Made by a program: the position numbers and the translations under genes | Part shown: positions 22,235 to 32,599 of the stretch, piece after piece | How positions within the stretch are numbered: position 1 is the stretch's first letter | Layout: every line of letters begins with the position of its first letter | NCBI RefSeq assembly: GCF_033568475.1 | Contig: NC_133123.1 | Span: forward strand, 157,433,753-157,497,752 | Source of the DNA: Henckelia pumila | Taxonomy: Eukaryota > Streptophyta > Magnoliopsida > Lamiales > Gesneriaceae | Direction: 5' to 3' | DNA: 64,000 nt | The notes under the pieces: generated by a model | The model's input: only the letters and a program-made list of their open reading frames with translations | Told to the model about the DNA's origin: nothing | Databases searched by the model: none

Positions 22235-23570
22235 CTATCTTTTCTTTTTAGGCAGAACAATATTCTTTCCATGGCGGTGGCTATGCAAGTGATCGGAGAT
22301 CTGACGATTCAAAGCCTCTTTGACGGTTTCCTGCGAGATTGTACAATGCCGTATTAATTAACCATAAATAAATTTCGAGTAGCAAACTATATTAAGAAAT
22401 AAAGATAAGCATATTTGTTATTGGTACCGCAGAGTGTTTCGATAATAGATTTGCCATAAGGATCTACAAGGACTGTGGAGAAATGAGGACTGTGTATTAT
22501 CTCATAGAATGATTTGAGGTGCGTATGGTTTTTCGTATTTCTCCATCAATGTCAATACTACATTGCTTCCTTGTTTGTGCATCGAGAGGAGAGCGAAATC
22601 CCCACTCAGTTGACCCACAATGTCTCTTACCAAATTATCCATCCTGGCGGATATTGCATACATCACCATACAGCACCTGAAACAGGAAAAAATGTTGTGT
22701 TTTTTGGATTTTATGAGTGTGTGCGTGCGCATCTATGAACACAACACATACCCAATTGGATGTCGAGACAGCTGAGATACATCTGCCGCTAGTTTTGAGA
22801 GAATACTCGGGTGGCTTTCTAGTAAAAAAGCTTTAATTCCGAGCACTTTCATAAGAAATCTGAATCCGCTTTCGTGGGTGGCCATGTCGAAAAAAATGTA
22901 TTTGAAATACTTATATCCAAGTGGAGCCTTAGTGAATATGAAAAACCGGGATGAAAATCAGTGACACAAATACTTGAGTTTGTTCTGGAGAGAAGAAGTC
23001 GAAGCAAAGGCCAATGACGGTAAAACCAATATGGTCGTATACGAGCCGTGGCGTGAGGCGTTGCAAGGCGCATATCATATCAGATTTTTGCTTTGGTGTT
23101 CTGAGACACCGGAGAAAGCACATCACGGCGCCAGACCTGCAAATGAAAGAAACACAAAAATAAAGAAATTTGACGTGTTTTAAGGTTACTGTGCAAATTA
23201 TGGGTTTGTAGGCATACCCAGTCCAGTTGAGACACAAAAGCATGAGCAAATGGAGATCAGCAGTAACCGAAGAGACCAACCGGTCCATCTGCTGCTCGTT
23301 GCAGACATTGAAAAGGTTTTGAATCACTATGCTGCCAAACAGATCGAACATCAAAATACACACCTGATCTTTCACCTCTGCAAATATGAATTCGATATCC
23401 TCCGGTTTATTTCCTTGGAGATTCTCAATCAAGAAAAGGTAACAGTATGGATCCATTGATTTCCAAAACACCTTGCCCTTTAAATTTTCCAAAGATATAA
23501 AACGGTGCAGCGGCAGCGGATCATTAATAATTGGCCTAGATGCGAAGGGAAAAGCAGGCTCTGAATACAT
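22235..23570 (-). pseudogene. Pumilio-like (PUF) gene, five exons, frame broken near the 3' end
   Basis: Exons on the minus strand: 23570-23218, 23136-22974, 22909-22752, 22676-22428 and 22330-22235, the first four with matching phases. Repeats are clear though divergent: EDIEFIFAEVKDQVCILMFD then NLFNVCNEQQMDRLVSSV; LRTPKQKSDMICALQRL; FDMATHESGFRFLMKVLG; and VRDIVGQLSGDFALLSMHKQ with GSNVVLTLMEKYEKPYAPQI. In exon 4 the frame meets a stop just after YAPQII near 22510. The adjoining frame continues with an excellent PUF repeat, SFYEIIHSPHFSTVLVDPYG, so one base appears lost there. Exon 5 (ETVKEALNRQISDHL, ending KKKR) also fails to join in phase. The family's RNA-binding residues look poorly kept. 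It could be a recent pseudogene, a sequencing error, or a gene shortened by about 60 residues. Confidence 0.65.
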
Positions 23571-23947
23571 CGGAAATTTATCAACAATTTCAGCCGGACG
23601 GCGGTGACGATCGTGTTTGCTCGCTCGCTAGGGTTTGAGTTGCATGGGTTTCGTTTTTCAAAATTTTATATTATATTTTATTTTATTTTTTTTTTTTTAA
23701 TATCTATTATTTTTAATAATGAAGATGAAGGAGCCTTATTTTATTTTATTTATCTTTATCTTAATAGGGATTGGATCCCTGCTTTGGGAAACGATATGAT
23801 TTTAAATTACACAATGAATGTTTAATTAGGTCGTTCACCAATTTAAATAAAATGAACGGTGGCCAAATTTGATATATATTTGAATATTGTCGTTCCCATT
23901 GTTATGTGTAAATTATCTTCATAATAGGAGAAGACACTGCAAATAAT
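23571..23947. other. Upstream region of the Pumilio-like gene
   Basis: Contains a long T/A-rich tract at 23660-23760 and no coding signal. A promoter for the minus-strand gene must lie here, but I see no clear TATA box. Confidence 0.4.
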
Positions 23948-23955
23948 GTTAGGAT

Positions 23956-24388
23956 TAGAGTCGTTAATTTGGGTTAGGCCCGTCGGGTTGCCCCGCCACA
24001 CAATTTAAGTGAAGCTAAAGGTGGGCTTAAGTGGGTCAACCCGCCTAGGCCCACGACCCGTGCAGGTTGGCCCTCGGAAATGGAGAATTATTATTTTATT
24101 TTTATTTTTATTGTGATATATGTATTTTTTAATGAAAGTAGTAAATTTTTTTTTATTAATTATTTTATATAAAATTTACATGTATGAAATCAATAATTAA
24201 AATTTTTATTAATATATTTCTATTAATATTTATTTATGAAATAAAATTTATAATTAATTATAATGATTTTTATTTGTAAGGATTTCCAGCCCGTCCGGAT
24301 GGTGGGCCGGCTCGCCCTCGACTGCCAAAAGGTGGGTTTTTGATGGGCCGGCCCGCTCCGCCATAGGTTGGCCCATCTGACAGCTCTA
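23956..24388 (+). mobile_element. Non-autonomous hAT MITE (433 bp) with perfect 8-bp target duplication
   Basis: Flanked by GTTAGGAT at 23948-23955 and 24389-24396; an 8-bp duplication is the hAT signature. The ends are imperfect inverted repeats: TAGAGTCGTTAATTTGGG and, at the other end, CCCATCTGACAGCTCTA. Both terminal zones are rich in GGGCC and GCGGG blocks and the core is AT-rich. A related inverted copy lies at 7972-8313. No transposase is encoded, so it would need a helper. Confidence 0.85.
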
Positions 24389-25352
24389 GTTAGGATCGGT
24401 CGAGTGTGTCGAGGGGGTGAATACACGTACGCTTTAAGTTTTCTTCTTTGCTTAACTGAATTCAGTTGGGATCCGTGTTTCTTGGTTGTCGATGTCAATT
24501 GACAAACAAATATATGTATAGAAATAAGTCAACTGACAGATAAAAATAGCTTGGTAAACTGAAATTAAGAACACAAGAGAATGTTTATGAATTTTCGGAA
24601 ATTAACAACTCCTACATCACCCTCTTCTTCTAAAATATGAAAGATTTCACCAAAACCCTTTGATCTTTACAACACACTTGCAAAACCCTAGTTAAGTTCC
24701 GACTTAAATTAAAATTGCCAAACTCAAACTCCTAGTATCCCAATTGATGTACAAATAACAGTCCTAGAATGAATCTATTACAGTAATATTTTACAAATCA
24801 ATGACTTAAGCACGAATTGATCCTTAAAATGATCAGATAAAATACTTTGAACGTGTGCATCATGGGTCAGTTTAGCTTCGAGTACTTTGAAAGCTTGAGG
24901 TAGACTGGTAAGCATGAGTACGAAATAGTTTCGGAATGTAGTATGCCGATTTTTAATTAAGTATACATTGCTTAATCATAATTAATAAATCCTCATATGG
25001 GTTTCATAAGTTGAAAATAGTATTCAAGAAGATCGAAATAGTCCGGAGAGCCCCAAGTATCTGAGTAGTTTGGAAGGCAATGAACAAGATCGAAAGTATT
25101 GAACTGCAAATCGGACGATCCGATCGCCTTTGAATAAGAAAGTAGGTGCGTAATAATTTGTGATATGACTTGAGTGAGTTCGGAAGATCCGAACCCTAGA
25201 TTGGAAGGTGGGAACTCCGTTGGCAGCTGAAGTTGTCCAATCACAGGACACACGTTCTGTGGACAGAGATATGAAGCACCAAAGATGTGCTCGGAAGCTC
25301 CAAAACGTGATCGAAAGCTCTGAACCAAAGATCGAAAGTTCTGATTGTTGTC

Positions 25353-25361
25353 TATAAATAG
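25353..25361 (+). promoter_or_regulatory. TATA box of the LTR-like block
   Basis: TATAAATAG followed by GG, identical to the chromovirus LTR box at 4409-4417, with palindromes just upstream in both cases. Confidence 0.5.
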
Positions 25362-25387
25362 GGACTGATATTTCCATTTTCATTTTC

Positions 25388-25631
25388 CAATTCCCCACCT
25401 ATCGCTCGTTTCCAAGTTGGTTTTTGAGGGCTTTGAGGTGTGGGTTCGATGGTCGGGAAAATCAAGGCGCTACCGTGATCGTACAGGAGTTGTGCCTAGA
25501 GTTTGGGGTCAATTCCCCACCTATCGCTCGTTTCCAAGTTGGTTTTTGAGGGCTTTGAGGTGTGGGTTCGATGGTCGGGAAAATCAAGGCGCTACCGTGA
25601 TCGTACAGGAGTTGTGCCTAGAGTTTGGGGT
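25388..25631. repeat. Perfect 122-bp tandem duplication
   Basis: The unit starting CAATTCCCCACCTATCGCTC and ending AGAGTTTGGGGT is present twice at 25388 and 25510 with no difference that I can find by eye. It lies just downstream of the TATA box. Identity implies either a very recent event or an assembly duplication. Confidence 0.9.
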
Positions 25632-25639
25632 CATATTCA

Positions 25640-25853
25640 AAATTTTAATTAATTTAAGGAGAATTGGAAATTGGATAATGAGGGAGTGGAGTAAGAGAAC
25701 TTTAATTTATAATCAAGGAGTAGGGTAATTAATAATTTGATGAGAATTGGAAATTGGATAATGAGAGAGTGGGGTGAGAATTAATTGATAGATAATTATT
25801 GAAAAAGAGGTCATTTTGGAGAATTCACAAATAAAACCCATATATTTATAAGG

Positions 25854-25901
<48 letters not shown>

Positions 25902-26590
25902 TAAAATAAAAAATAATAGATTATTACATCAATCAAATCATTAAATTTAAATTACTATATTACCCCTTATAAATAATATTATTTTATATTTTATTTATTT
26001 TTAAAAGGATAAATTAGTAATTTATCATTTTAATATAATATTTAATCAATCAAATCAAATATACTATAATCAATCAATCAAATCCAATACTATATTAATT
26101 TTTATTTCTTATTTATTTTTTATTACAATACATTACTTGTCCAATTATTATTCATCTCATCACTTAAACCAAACGATACCTAAGGATAATAGATAATAAA
26201 TAGATAGGTAATAGAATAGATAATAGATAGATAGATAGATGATAGATAGAATATAACTATTTGATGTTAGTTGATGCAGATATTTTGTTTATTTAAGAAA
26301 TAAACGTAATAATATAATATAACTATTCGATGTTAGTTGATGCAGTTATTATGCGAAAATTTTGACTTATTTAGTTTTCGATCGGGTTATTGTTTTTGAT
26401 ATTATATGTCTATAACATTTAATTTATTAATAATTTAAGGAGAATTGGAAATTGGATAATGAGGGAGTGGAGTAAGAGAAGGGTTTTAATTTATAATCAG
26501 GGAGTACAGTAATTAATAATTTAAGAAGAATTGGAAATTGGATAATGAGGGAGTGGAGTAAGAATTAATTAATAGATAATTAGTATGTGT
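25640..26590. repeat. Dispersed direct repeats and microsatellites
   Basis: A unit of about 80 bp containing GAGAATTGGAAATTGGATAA and then TGAGGGAGTGGAGTAAGA occurs twice near 25655-25790 and twice near 26435-26575. Between the two groups lie an ATA trinucleotide run (25854-25896), GATA runs (26205-26250) and a duplicated ACTATTTGATGTTAGTTGATG phrase. No gene seen. Confidence 0.65.
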
Positions 26591-26880
26591 TTACTTGCCT
26601 TGATAAATGAAAAATTACATAAGTAATATGAATTAATCCTATGTTTACTTGCAAAATTGAAAATGACTATAAATTTTTCGGTCCGTGATGATTTTTAGTC
26701 CTTGGGATTATAAATCTTGACAAGATGAGAGATCAGTGAATATTTTTTTTAATCCATCCAACTAAATTAAGAGCTGATAAACTTACCAAGATAATCTTGA
26801 ATCTGCAAATTAGAAAATACAATTTTTGGGTGCTGAGATCCTAGTTCTCTCATGAACAGGGCCTTCATTGGCTGTGAGGT

Positions 26881-27606
26881 TGTAGTGACCCTGCATGGAA
26901 TTACCTACTAACTGGCAACTAATAGCATGCAAAATTCTTAATCAGAATAAAAACGTGCGGAAATATAATCCATACTTTACATAACAGCTTAGTAAAACAT
27001 ATCCAAGCTTAAATCTGTAGTGATACAACCATATCGAAAAGCTTAAAATAAACTGTCTAAAACATTTATACAGCTAAACAAATCCTGCTGTATAAGATCC
27101 CCTGTAAAGCTCTGACTCCCTAGCCCTGCCTCGAGCTACCGGCTTCATCCATCCTGCGACCTGCCCCATGGAATAGGGTGTCCAAGATAACAACTAGGAC
27201 GTGAGCGCTAACGCCCAGTACATAAACATGAGTAAACATATGTATATGATGCATGCAACATGATGACTGGTAAAGGGTCATCTGAAAAGTCATGCTCAGT
27301 ACCGGCGCCACATGAGTGCTGTCACCGCACGGATCAACCTCTGGGTGCAACCACACTCGTCTAGTACACCAGAGTAGTCAGACATACATCTCCCCGCCGT
27401 CGCGGTACTCTCAATGACAGACTATCGAGTATAGAGCTGAGCGACTCTATAATCAGGTATAACAAGGTATAGGCTCAACGTGTATGTGCACATGATATAT
27501 AAATATATAAAATGGTAAAACATACATCATGCCACATAATAATGCCAAATAAATGCAACATATAAACATGTATACTCGCTGGCAATCTCAGTCAATGTGT
27601 ATGTAC
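26881..27606 (-). repeat. Partial LTR of the chromovirus family
   Basis: Starts with the same TGTAGTGACCCTGCATGGAA as the LTR at 3368 and stays closely similar (including the ACCGGCGCCACATGAGTGCT block) until 27606, where similarity stops abruptly after TGTATGTACCT. The rest of the LTR, the primer site and internal sequence are absent, so it is a broken remnant. Which event cut it is unclear; a CACTA-type end begins about 55 bp further right. Confidence 0.8.
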
Positions 27607-27662
27607 CTAACACCGAAGTCTGAACTAAGCTGGAAAAAGAAAACCCCTAGCTGTCCTAGGTC

Positions 27663-28090
27663 ACACCACAAGAAAAACGGGAAACGACAACAGATATAAT
27701 TCGTTGTCGTAGGGGTCAAAAAACCTTTGTACTTTAAGGTGTTGTCGAAAGTCTAACATACAACAACGGTTTATATCCGTTGTGGATTCTAACATACGAC
27801 AACGGATATGCAACAGTAAACATCTGTTGTCATACACAGTATTTGACAACAGTTTATAACCGTTGTCTTAGGTTGCCTTTAACGGTTATAAACTGTTGTC
27901 TATGTTGACATACCACAACAGATTTGCAACAGTTTATATCCGTTGTTGTAGACATTATTCAACCACATTTTAAAACCGACGTCTTATGTAGGTGTTTGCT
28001 TATTATTCAACCACATTTTAAAACCGTTGTCGTATGTTGTTTTTTACAACAATTTTAAACCGTTGTCTTAATTTGATTTTCACAACAGTT
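27663..28090 (+). mobile_element. CACTA (En/Spm)-type end with subterminal hairpin repeats
   Basis: CACACCACAAGAAAAACGGG at 27662 resembles the CACTACAAGAAAAA terminal repeat of plant CACTA elements. It is followed by about eight subterminal copies of an inverted motif of the form ACAACGGTTTATAACCGTTGT, the expected transposase-binding zone. I see no partner end (a mirror ending in TAGTG) within the window and no transposase, so this is one end only or a terminal fragment. Confidence 0.6.
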
Positions 28091-28227
28091 ATTATTTGTT
28101 GTCCTCAACATTACAAATGAAAAATAATTTTAAATTTCTAAAATAAAATTTAATATACAATTTTTCAATTTTACAAATCAATATTCTTAGTCTAAATTCT
28201 AAATCAATCTACACTAGAAAATATATA

Positions 28228-28316
28228 GATCGAGTTATGAACTAATCTATATAAATTAACTCGGAACTTTCCAATAGATCGAGTTATGAACTAATCTATA
28301 TAAATTAACTTGGAAC
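28228..28316. repeat. 49-bp tandem duplication
   Basis: GATCGAGTTATGAACTAATC and the following bases up to GGAAC occur at 28228 and again at 28277 with about one mismatch. Confidence 0.75.
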
Positions 28317-28591
28317 ACTCCTTCCAGAATAACATCCACCATTATCCTCGGCATCACGACTATCTGCACAAGTTGACGAATTCAAGTAGCAGAAAAGATG
28401 TCAAAATTTTGGAATTCAAATCCATAAAACAAATATGCTGGGAAGATCGACTTGATAGTAAATTTCCAATACAATTATCCAAACAATCCGCATATGACTG
28501 AACCATCTTAGAAGATAAACAAAGAATCGAACTAAGCAACAAAGACCGCGTGACATCTCCCTAGCAAAATAGTACTTAAAGAACACCAACA

Positions 28592-28758
28592 TCTATTTTA
28601 TATTATAATGCATGAGGGTGCTAGAATAATCGTTTTTGGTCATTTTAATGGTTGTACCAAATTACCCCCCACTAGCATATAACTACCCCACTTTCTCACA
28701 TTCTTTTCCATGTTATTTTCTTAACCACTTATTTTGTAATAGTGAGAAATAAATCAAG

Positions 28759-28801
<43 letters not shown>

Positions 28802-28856
28802 ATACATAGGATAATTATATACTATATCACACGCGAAGCGTGTGTATTGATGCTAG
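28592..28856 (+). mobile_element. Short non-autonomous Helitron (about 265 bp)
   Basis: Starts TCTATTTTATATTATAATGC after an A and ends with a hairpin (CACACGC-GAA-GCGTGTG) followed by TATTGATGCTAG before a T. That fits Helitron rules: 5' TC, 3' CTRR with an upstream hairpin, and insertion between A and T without duplication. A TA microsatellite occupies 28761-28797. Confidence 0.6.
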
Positions 28857-30310
28857 TATAAATAAATTATTAACTATGTTTACCATATAAATTGTAATGT
28901 TTCGAAGAGTATCAACAACAGTATAACATCAACATTTTCTCACATCATTCTTATCTTCTTCTACAAAAACACAAGAAGTAAATTAAGTCGGTGCAGATCG
29001 AGCATTAAAATTTCTAAAAGTTCCCATCAAGCTAATTTTATGGTCTGCCATTTGGAATGCCAATTGACGCATATATAGTAACATTGAGTATACATGTTTC
29101 CACATCTAAGCAGATTTGAAGAACACAAAACACAACAGTTTCTAACATCATCCACTCTGAACATAAGATCCTCCACATGAATTTTTATCTGTAATTTGTA
29201 TCAACCACGTAAGTTTCACCTCCCATACCCTAAATGGTCGCAACATCAATGTCATTTCCAAACTGTTGCATTTCTTGATGCTCATCACGCAAGTAAACTC
29301 ACTAGTACTTCAAAATTAATGAAAATGAAATCTGAAAACTAATATCCAATCCAGTGTTTTTCTTATGTTCAGATACTTTAATTAAACAAGAAAAGTTAAT
29401 ATACTGGAACAAAATTTAAAAAAATTAATGTATAAAAAAAGACAGATTATTGAAGAAAAAAAATTCCCATTAAGGAGAAGCAAACTCTTCGTGCAGAACA
29501 ACAAAAGAAATAACGGTAACTACAACGGTACCCAAAGGATCGAACATGGCAGAAAACAGAGAACCTCTCCTTGAAATGCACCAGGCTTAAGACATAAATG
29601 AATAATGGGGAATTAAACTTTGAAAATTGTGTGTAAATAAATTCACGACAATATAAATGGAGCTAGAGAGGAGCTCAAATCCCAAACATCTCCACATTCA
29701 TCACAAACAGCTAATAAGTTTTAAATTTTATTAGATTAAATTTACAACTACACAATTTTACTTTTCAGTATACATGTGACTAAACTTAATCAATTATACT
29801 AAAGTAGCGTTTTGGAATGCAACATCTGTTACTCAAATCTTTGAGTTATGCTACTTCAATTAATTTACCATGCAAATTATAAATAGTTAATCTGTACCTA
29901 AACTCCAGAAAGAAAATGATACTAAACAAATCAAAACAAAGGCCAAATCCTCAATTTGATAAATTACCTGAACACCAGATAAATATATAAAAGTCTTGTC
30001 AGAAAAGTTCAGACTAAACACACGAAATCAAGTTGACACGGGAATGTCGAAATAGAAAGCTTACTTCAGATTCTGAACATCCTCCTTGGACAGGACAAAT
30101 GACAGCCCCATCTTTGCTGTCAGTTACAAAATAAAATTCATGACTCAGTTTCAAGAGAAAAAAACAGATAATATACATGTAGTTTTCAAGTTCTTAATTT
30201 CAAAATAATAAGAAGATAGATATAGAGCACCATGGTGTTGAAGCGGTTTATTAGTTAATGTTAACTGTTATGTTGTACCCTACTTGAATATTTGTTTAAT
30301 GAGTAAATTA

Positions 30311-30353
<43 letters not shown>

Positions 30354-30690
30354 TCAAAATACTATAAAATATTTCGATCAATTAATCATCCTATATTCAA
30401 CCACATCTGTTACTTTCCATTCCAACAATCGCAAGAATTCGTAAATTACGGGAATCAGATACTGATCCTAACTTTGATAATAATTTATAAATTTTTGTCA
30501 CTGTCTATAATACATAAAACTAGTTGCTCAAGTATTAGGATATGGCTTTTGTTTTAATAAAATATATATATATTAGGATATAATCTGTGAATAATCGTAA
30601 TTATCGAAATTAAAGATATTTCCTTGAAAAAAATAGCAAATATATTAAAAATGGCAAGTGACAGTAAAGCTCAAGTCATAGAAACCAAAC
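28857..30690. other. Stretch without a supported gene, possible gene debris
   Basis: Mostly AT-rich with a TA run at 30311-30351. One short minus-strand segment, 30116-30065, has a good acceptor (ACTGACAG) and donor (GTAAGC) and reads KDGAVICPVQGGCSESE or, in another frame, MGLSFVLSKEDVQNLK. I do not recognise either. It lies next to the captured gene fragments and may be one more piece. Confidence 0.35.
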
Positions 30691-30846
30691 CTGGAATCTG
30701 CACATATAATATTCTTCACCAAAGAAAGCTTGCATGCCCTCAAATGGCTTCATCTTGGGATGCCTCGGTCGAAACGGCACCGTAAGAGACAAGAAACACT
30801 TGACCAAATCTGGGCGGAACAAGCAGAGGTACCACCCGATCATGGA
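30691..30846 (-). pseudogene. Epoxide hydrolase exon fragment
   Basis: Soluble epoxide hydrolases are alpha/beta-hydrolases that open epoxides with water. The minus strand reads GWYLCLFRPDLVK, then VPFRPRHPKMKPFEG and EEYYMCRFQ, the block that follows the nucleophile elbow in plant enzymes, and ends at a splice donor (CAG/GTTTGG) at 30691. The catalytic Asp elbow expected just upstream (HDWGA-type) is not there; unrelated sequence replaces it. No other epoxide hydrolase exon is near. The donor shows it came from genomic DNA, not cDNA. Confidence 0.75.
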
Positions 30847-30991
30847 AAAATCTATGGGTCTAAAGTCAGCATAATGATTGCAATACTTATACAAGGATAT
30901 ATCAACCAATTGACGGAAGCCAAGTCCACATAAAGTATACAAAACTTTGTTATGGTGCACTAGGAATCCACTGGGGCAAGCAATGAAACAC

Positions 30992-31528
30992 GCCATCTTC
31001 ATCGTCATTTTCATCATTAACTTCAGATTTAGATTTGTCACTCTATTCTTTATCACCGCTCATTCGTTCTATCAAATCATTTTGAATGAATGCGATCTTA
31101 AATAAAAATGTAATCGGCAATTCATGTAAAAGGTTTTGTTTCGATAATCACATTCTTTTGTTGCATACCTGGAGAGTCTTCTCGTACTCGGTCTTCCGTT
31201 TCTCTGCCTTCGCAATAAAAGGAGCTTTGTCCTGGAACAATAATTAATCATTTTAGAATAAATGGATACAATCAGTAGATATATCTCTGTCCTCGTGGAG
31301 AATTGAATAATCTGATTTTGAAGTAAACCCATACTGCATCAGACATCAATTTCCCCTTGTCACCACCAGCCTTCCAAACCTAATCAAAGCATTGAGTCTC
31401 ATAATTACTCACTACTCAGAAGACAATCAGTCATTACTACTAAATCAGAATACATAGAAATCACTTACAGTGGCAGCAGATTTGTTATAGGGATGCTTCT
31501 CTTTGTATTGTTTTCTAAAGTCCTCGTG
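30992..31528 (-). pseudogene. HMGB DNA-binding protein gene fragment, four exon pieces
   Basis: HMGB proteins are nuclear chromatin proteins that bend DNA through one HMG box. Minus-strand pieces with introns kept: 31528-31469 (HEDFRKQYKEKHPYNKSAAT), 31379-31335 (VWKAGGDKGKLMSDA), 31231-31169 (DKAPFIAKAEKRKTEYEKTL) and 31045-30992 (acidic tail, SDKSKSEVNDENDDEDG). The order and exon limits are those of plant HMGB genes. The N-terminal exon(s), start codon and first part of the box are missing, and a stop precedes the acidic tail. After the tail the sequence runs straight into the epoxide hydrolase piece in a different frame. Confidence 0.82.
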
Positions 31529-32454
31529 TTATTTAAGCACGCATGAGATATAGATATCACCAAATAAAGCTTAAACAGTAAAAACCATAAAATGAAATCA
31601 AGAAGGAATACTATACATATATACAATGAGACTCCAAGAACCAAAAGGACGTTCTCACATCGGACAATTCAATTTCATCACTCCATTCCTTCTCTACTTA
31701 TTCACCAAATCTGCAGGCAATAACTCAACTGATATCATCATTATTCAACTGAAAAAACGTCACTTAGCCATTGAACCACGAACAAAAGATTCGAGAAAGC
31801 AGAAGTAAGATCGAGAAAAAAACGAAAAGCTGGAGACAAAAAAGATGGATACCCTAGAATCACAATTAAGACGAATAATGCATGATTCAGCTCCAGATTC
31901 TCCGAAATTCCTGAAATGTAAGATGAAGGCGATCCCGAGAAAGAACTTTCTCAGATTGCCGATATGCCCAGTTCGAAACAACACAATTCCTTATTTAAAA
32001 GAGCAAGCTTCTTCAACGCTGCAATTCAAATATTTAGATTCGAAAATTTCATTTCTTTATGTTAGTTATCAGAAACTTGGAATTTAGAATTCTTTTGCAC
32101 ACAGTGAAATGGTTTCATATTGTTGTGCTATGATAGTAAATTAAACAAAAAGAATGACAACATTTATAACTCCATCGAACATCTCAAGTCACAGAGCTAA
32201 AGGATTATTTTTTGAACCAAATTTTACAGAAAGGGATAACATGAAATTAAATATATCGCCAAATAACCATTTCAATCGAGCATACCAACTCTTTAAACAG
32301 ATATCCTAGATCTAGTTGTCATATAAATCAATGAATCACATAAATGCCATATCCACGTATACCACAGATCCAACCATTTTACAGACTCAATCGCCATTAT
32401 AAAGCCACAATAAACTGAGATATTGAAATTTTTCCAAAAAAAAAAAGACAATAC

Positions 32455-32589
32455 CATGCAATCGGTGGTAATAAATGGATCATTAATGGTGAAAAGCTCA
32501 ATGTCATCACTCTGCAGTGCAACTCTAGCCACCAATCGTCCAATCTTTACAGATCCTGAGCTCAATGTCGAAAGAAGCACACTCAACTT
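32455..32589 (-). pseudogene. Cytosolic GAPDH (GAPC) exon fragment
   Basis: GAPC catalyses the NAD-dependent oxidation of glyceraldehyde-3-phosphate in glycolysis. This single exon has an acceptor at 32590 and a donor after 32455 and is open throughout. Its second half reads [20 protein letters not shown] then DPFITTDCM, a near match to the N-terminal NAD-binding fold of plant GAPC. Its first half ([15 protein letters not shown]) does not match GAPC, so the exon is itself a fusion or the true acceptor lies inside. No catalytic-domain exon is nearby. Confidence 0.78.
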
Positions 32590-32599
32590 CTGTAATGTA

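Larger units (their letters stand above)
24397..25640 (+). mobile_element. LTR-like block with TATA box and palindrome array, plus orientation
   Basis: A stretch with no coding capacity contains, in order, several GTTCGGA-NNN-TCCGAAC-like palindromes (exact at 25178-25194; variants near 25112, 25288, 25308 and 25328), a TATA box TATAAATAG at 25353-25361, then a GC-richer transcribed-looking segment that is tandemly duplicated. This is how the U3-R part of an LTR looks, and it mirrors the chromovirus LTR at 4.4 kb. I cannot find the element's coding part or target duplication. Confidence 0.45.

Noticed and set aside
30676-31056. A functional HMGB-epoxide hydrolase fusion protein
   Set aside because: The two parts are in different frames, a stop precedes the acidic tail, and the hydrolase nucleophile region is absent.
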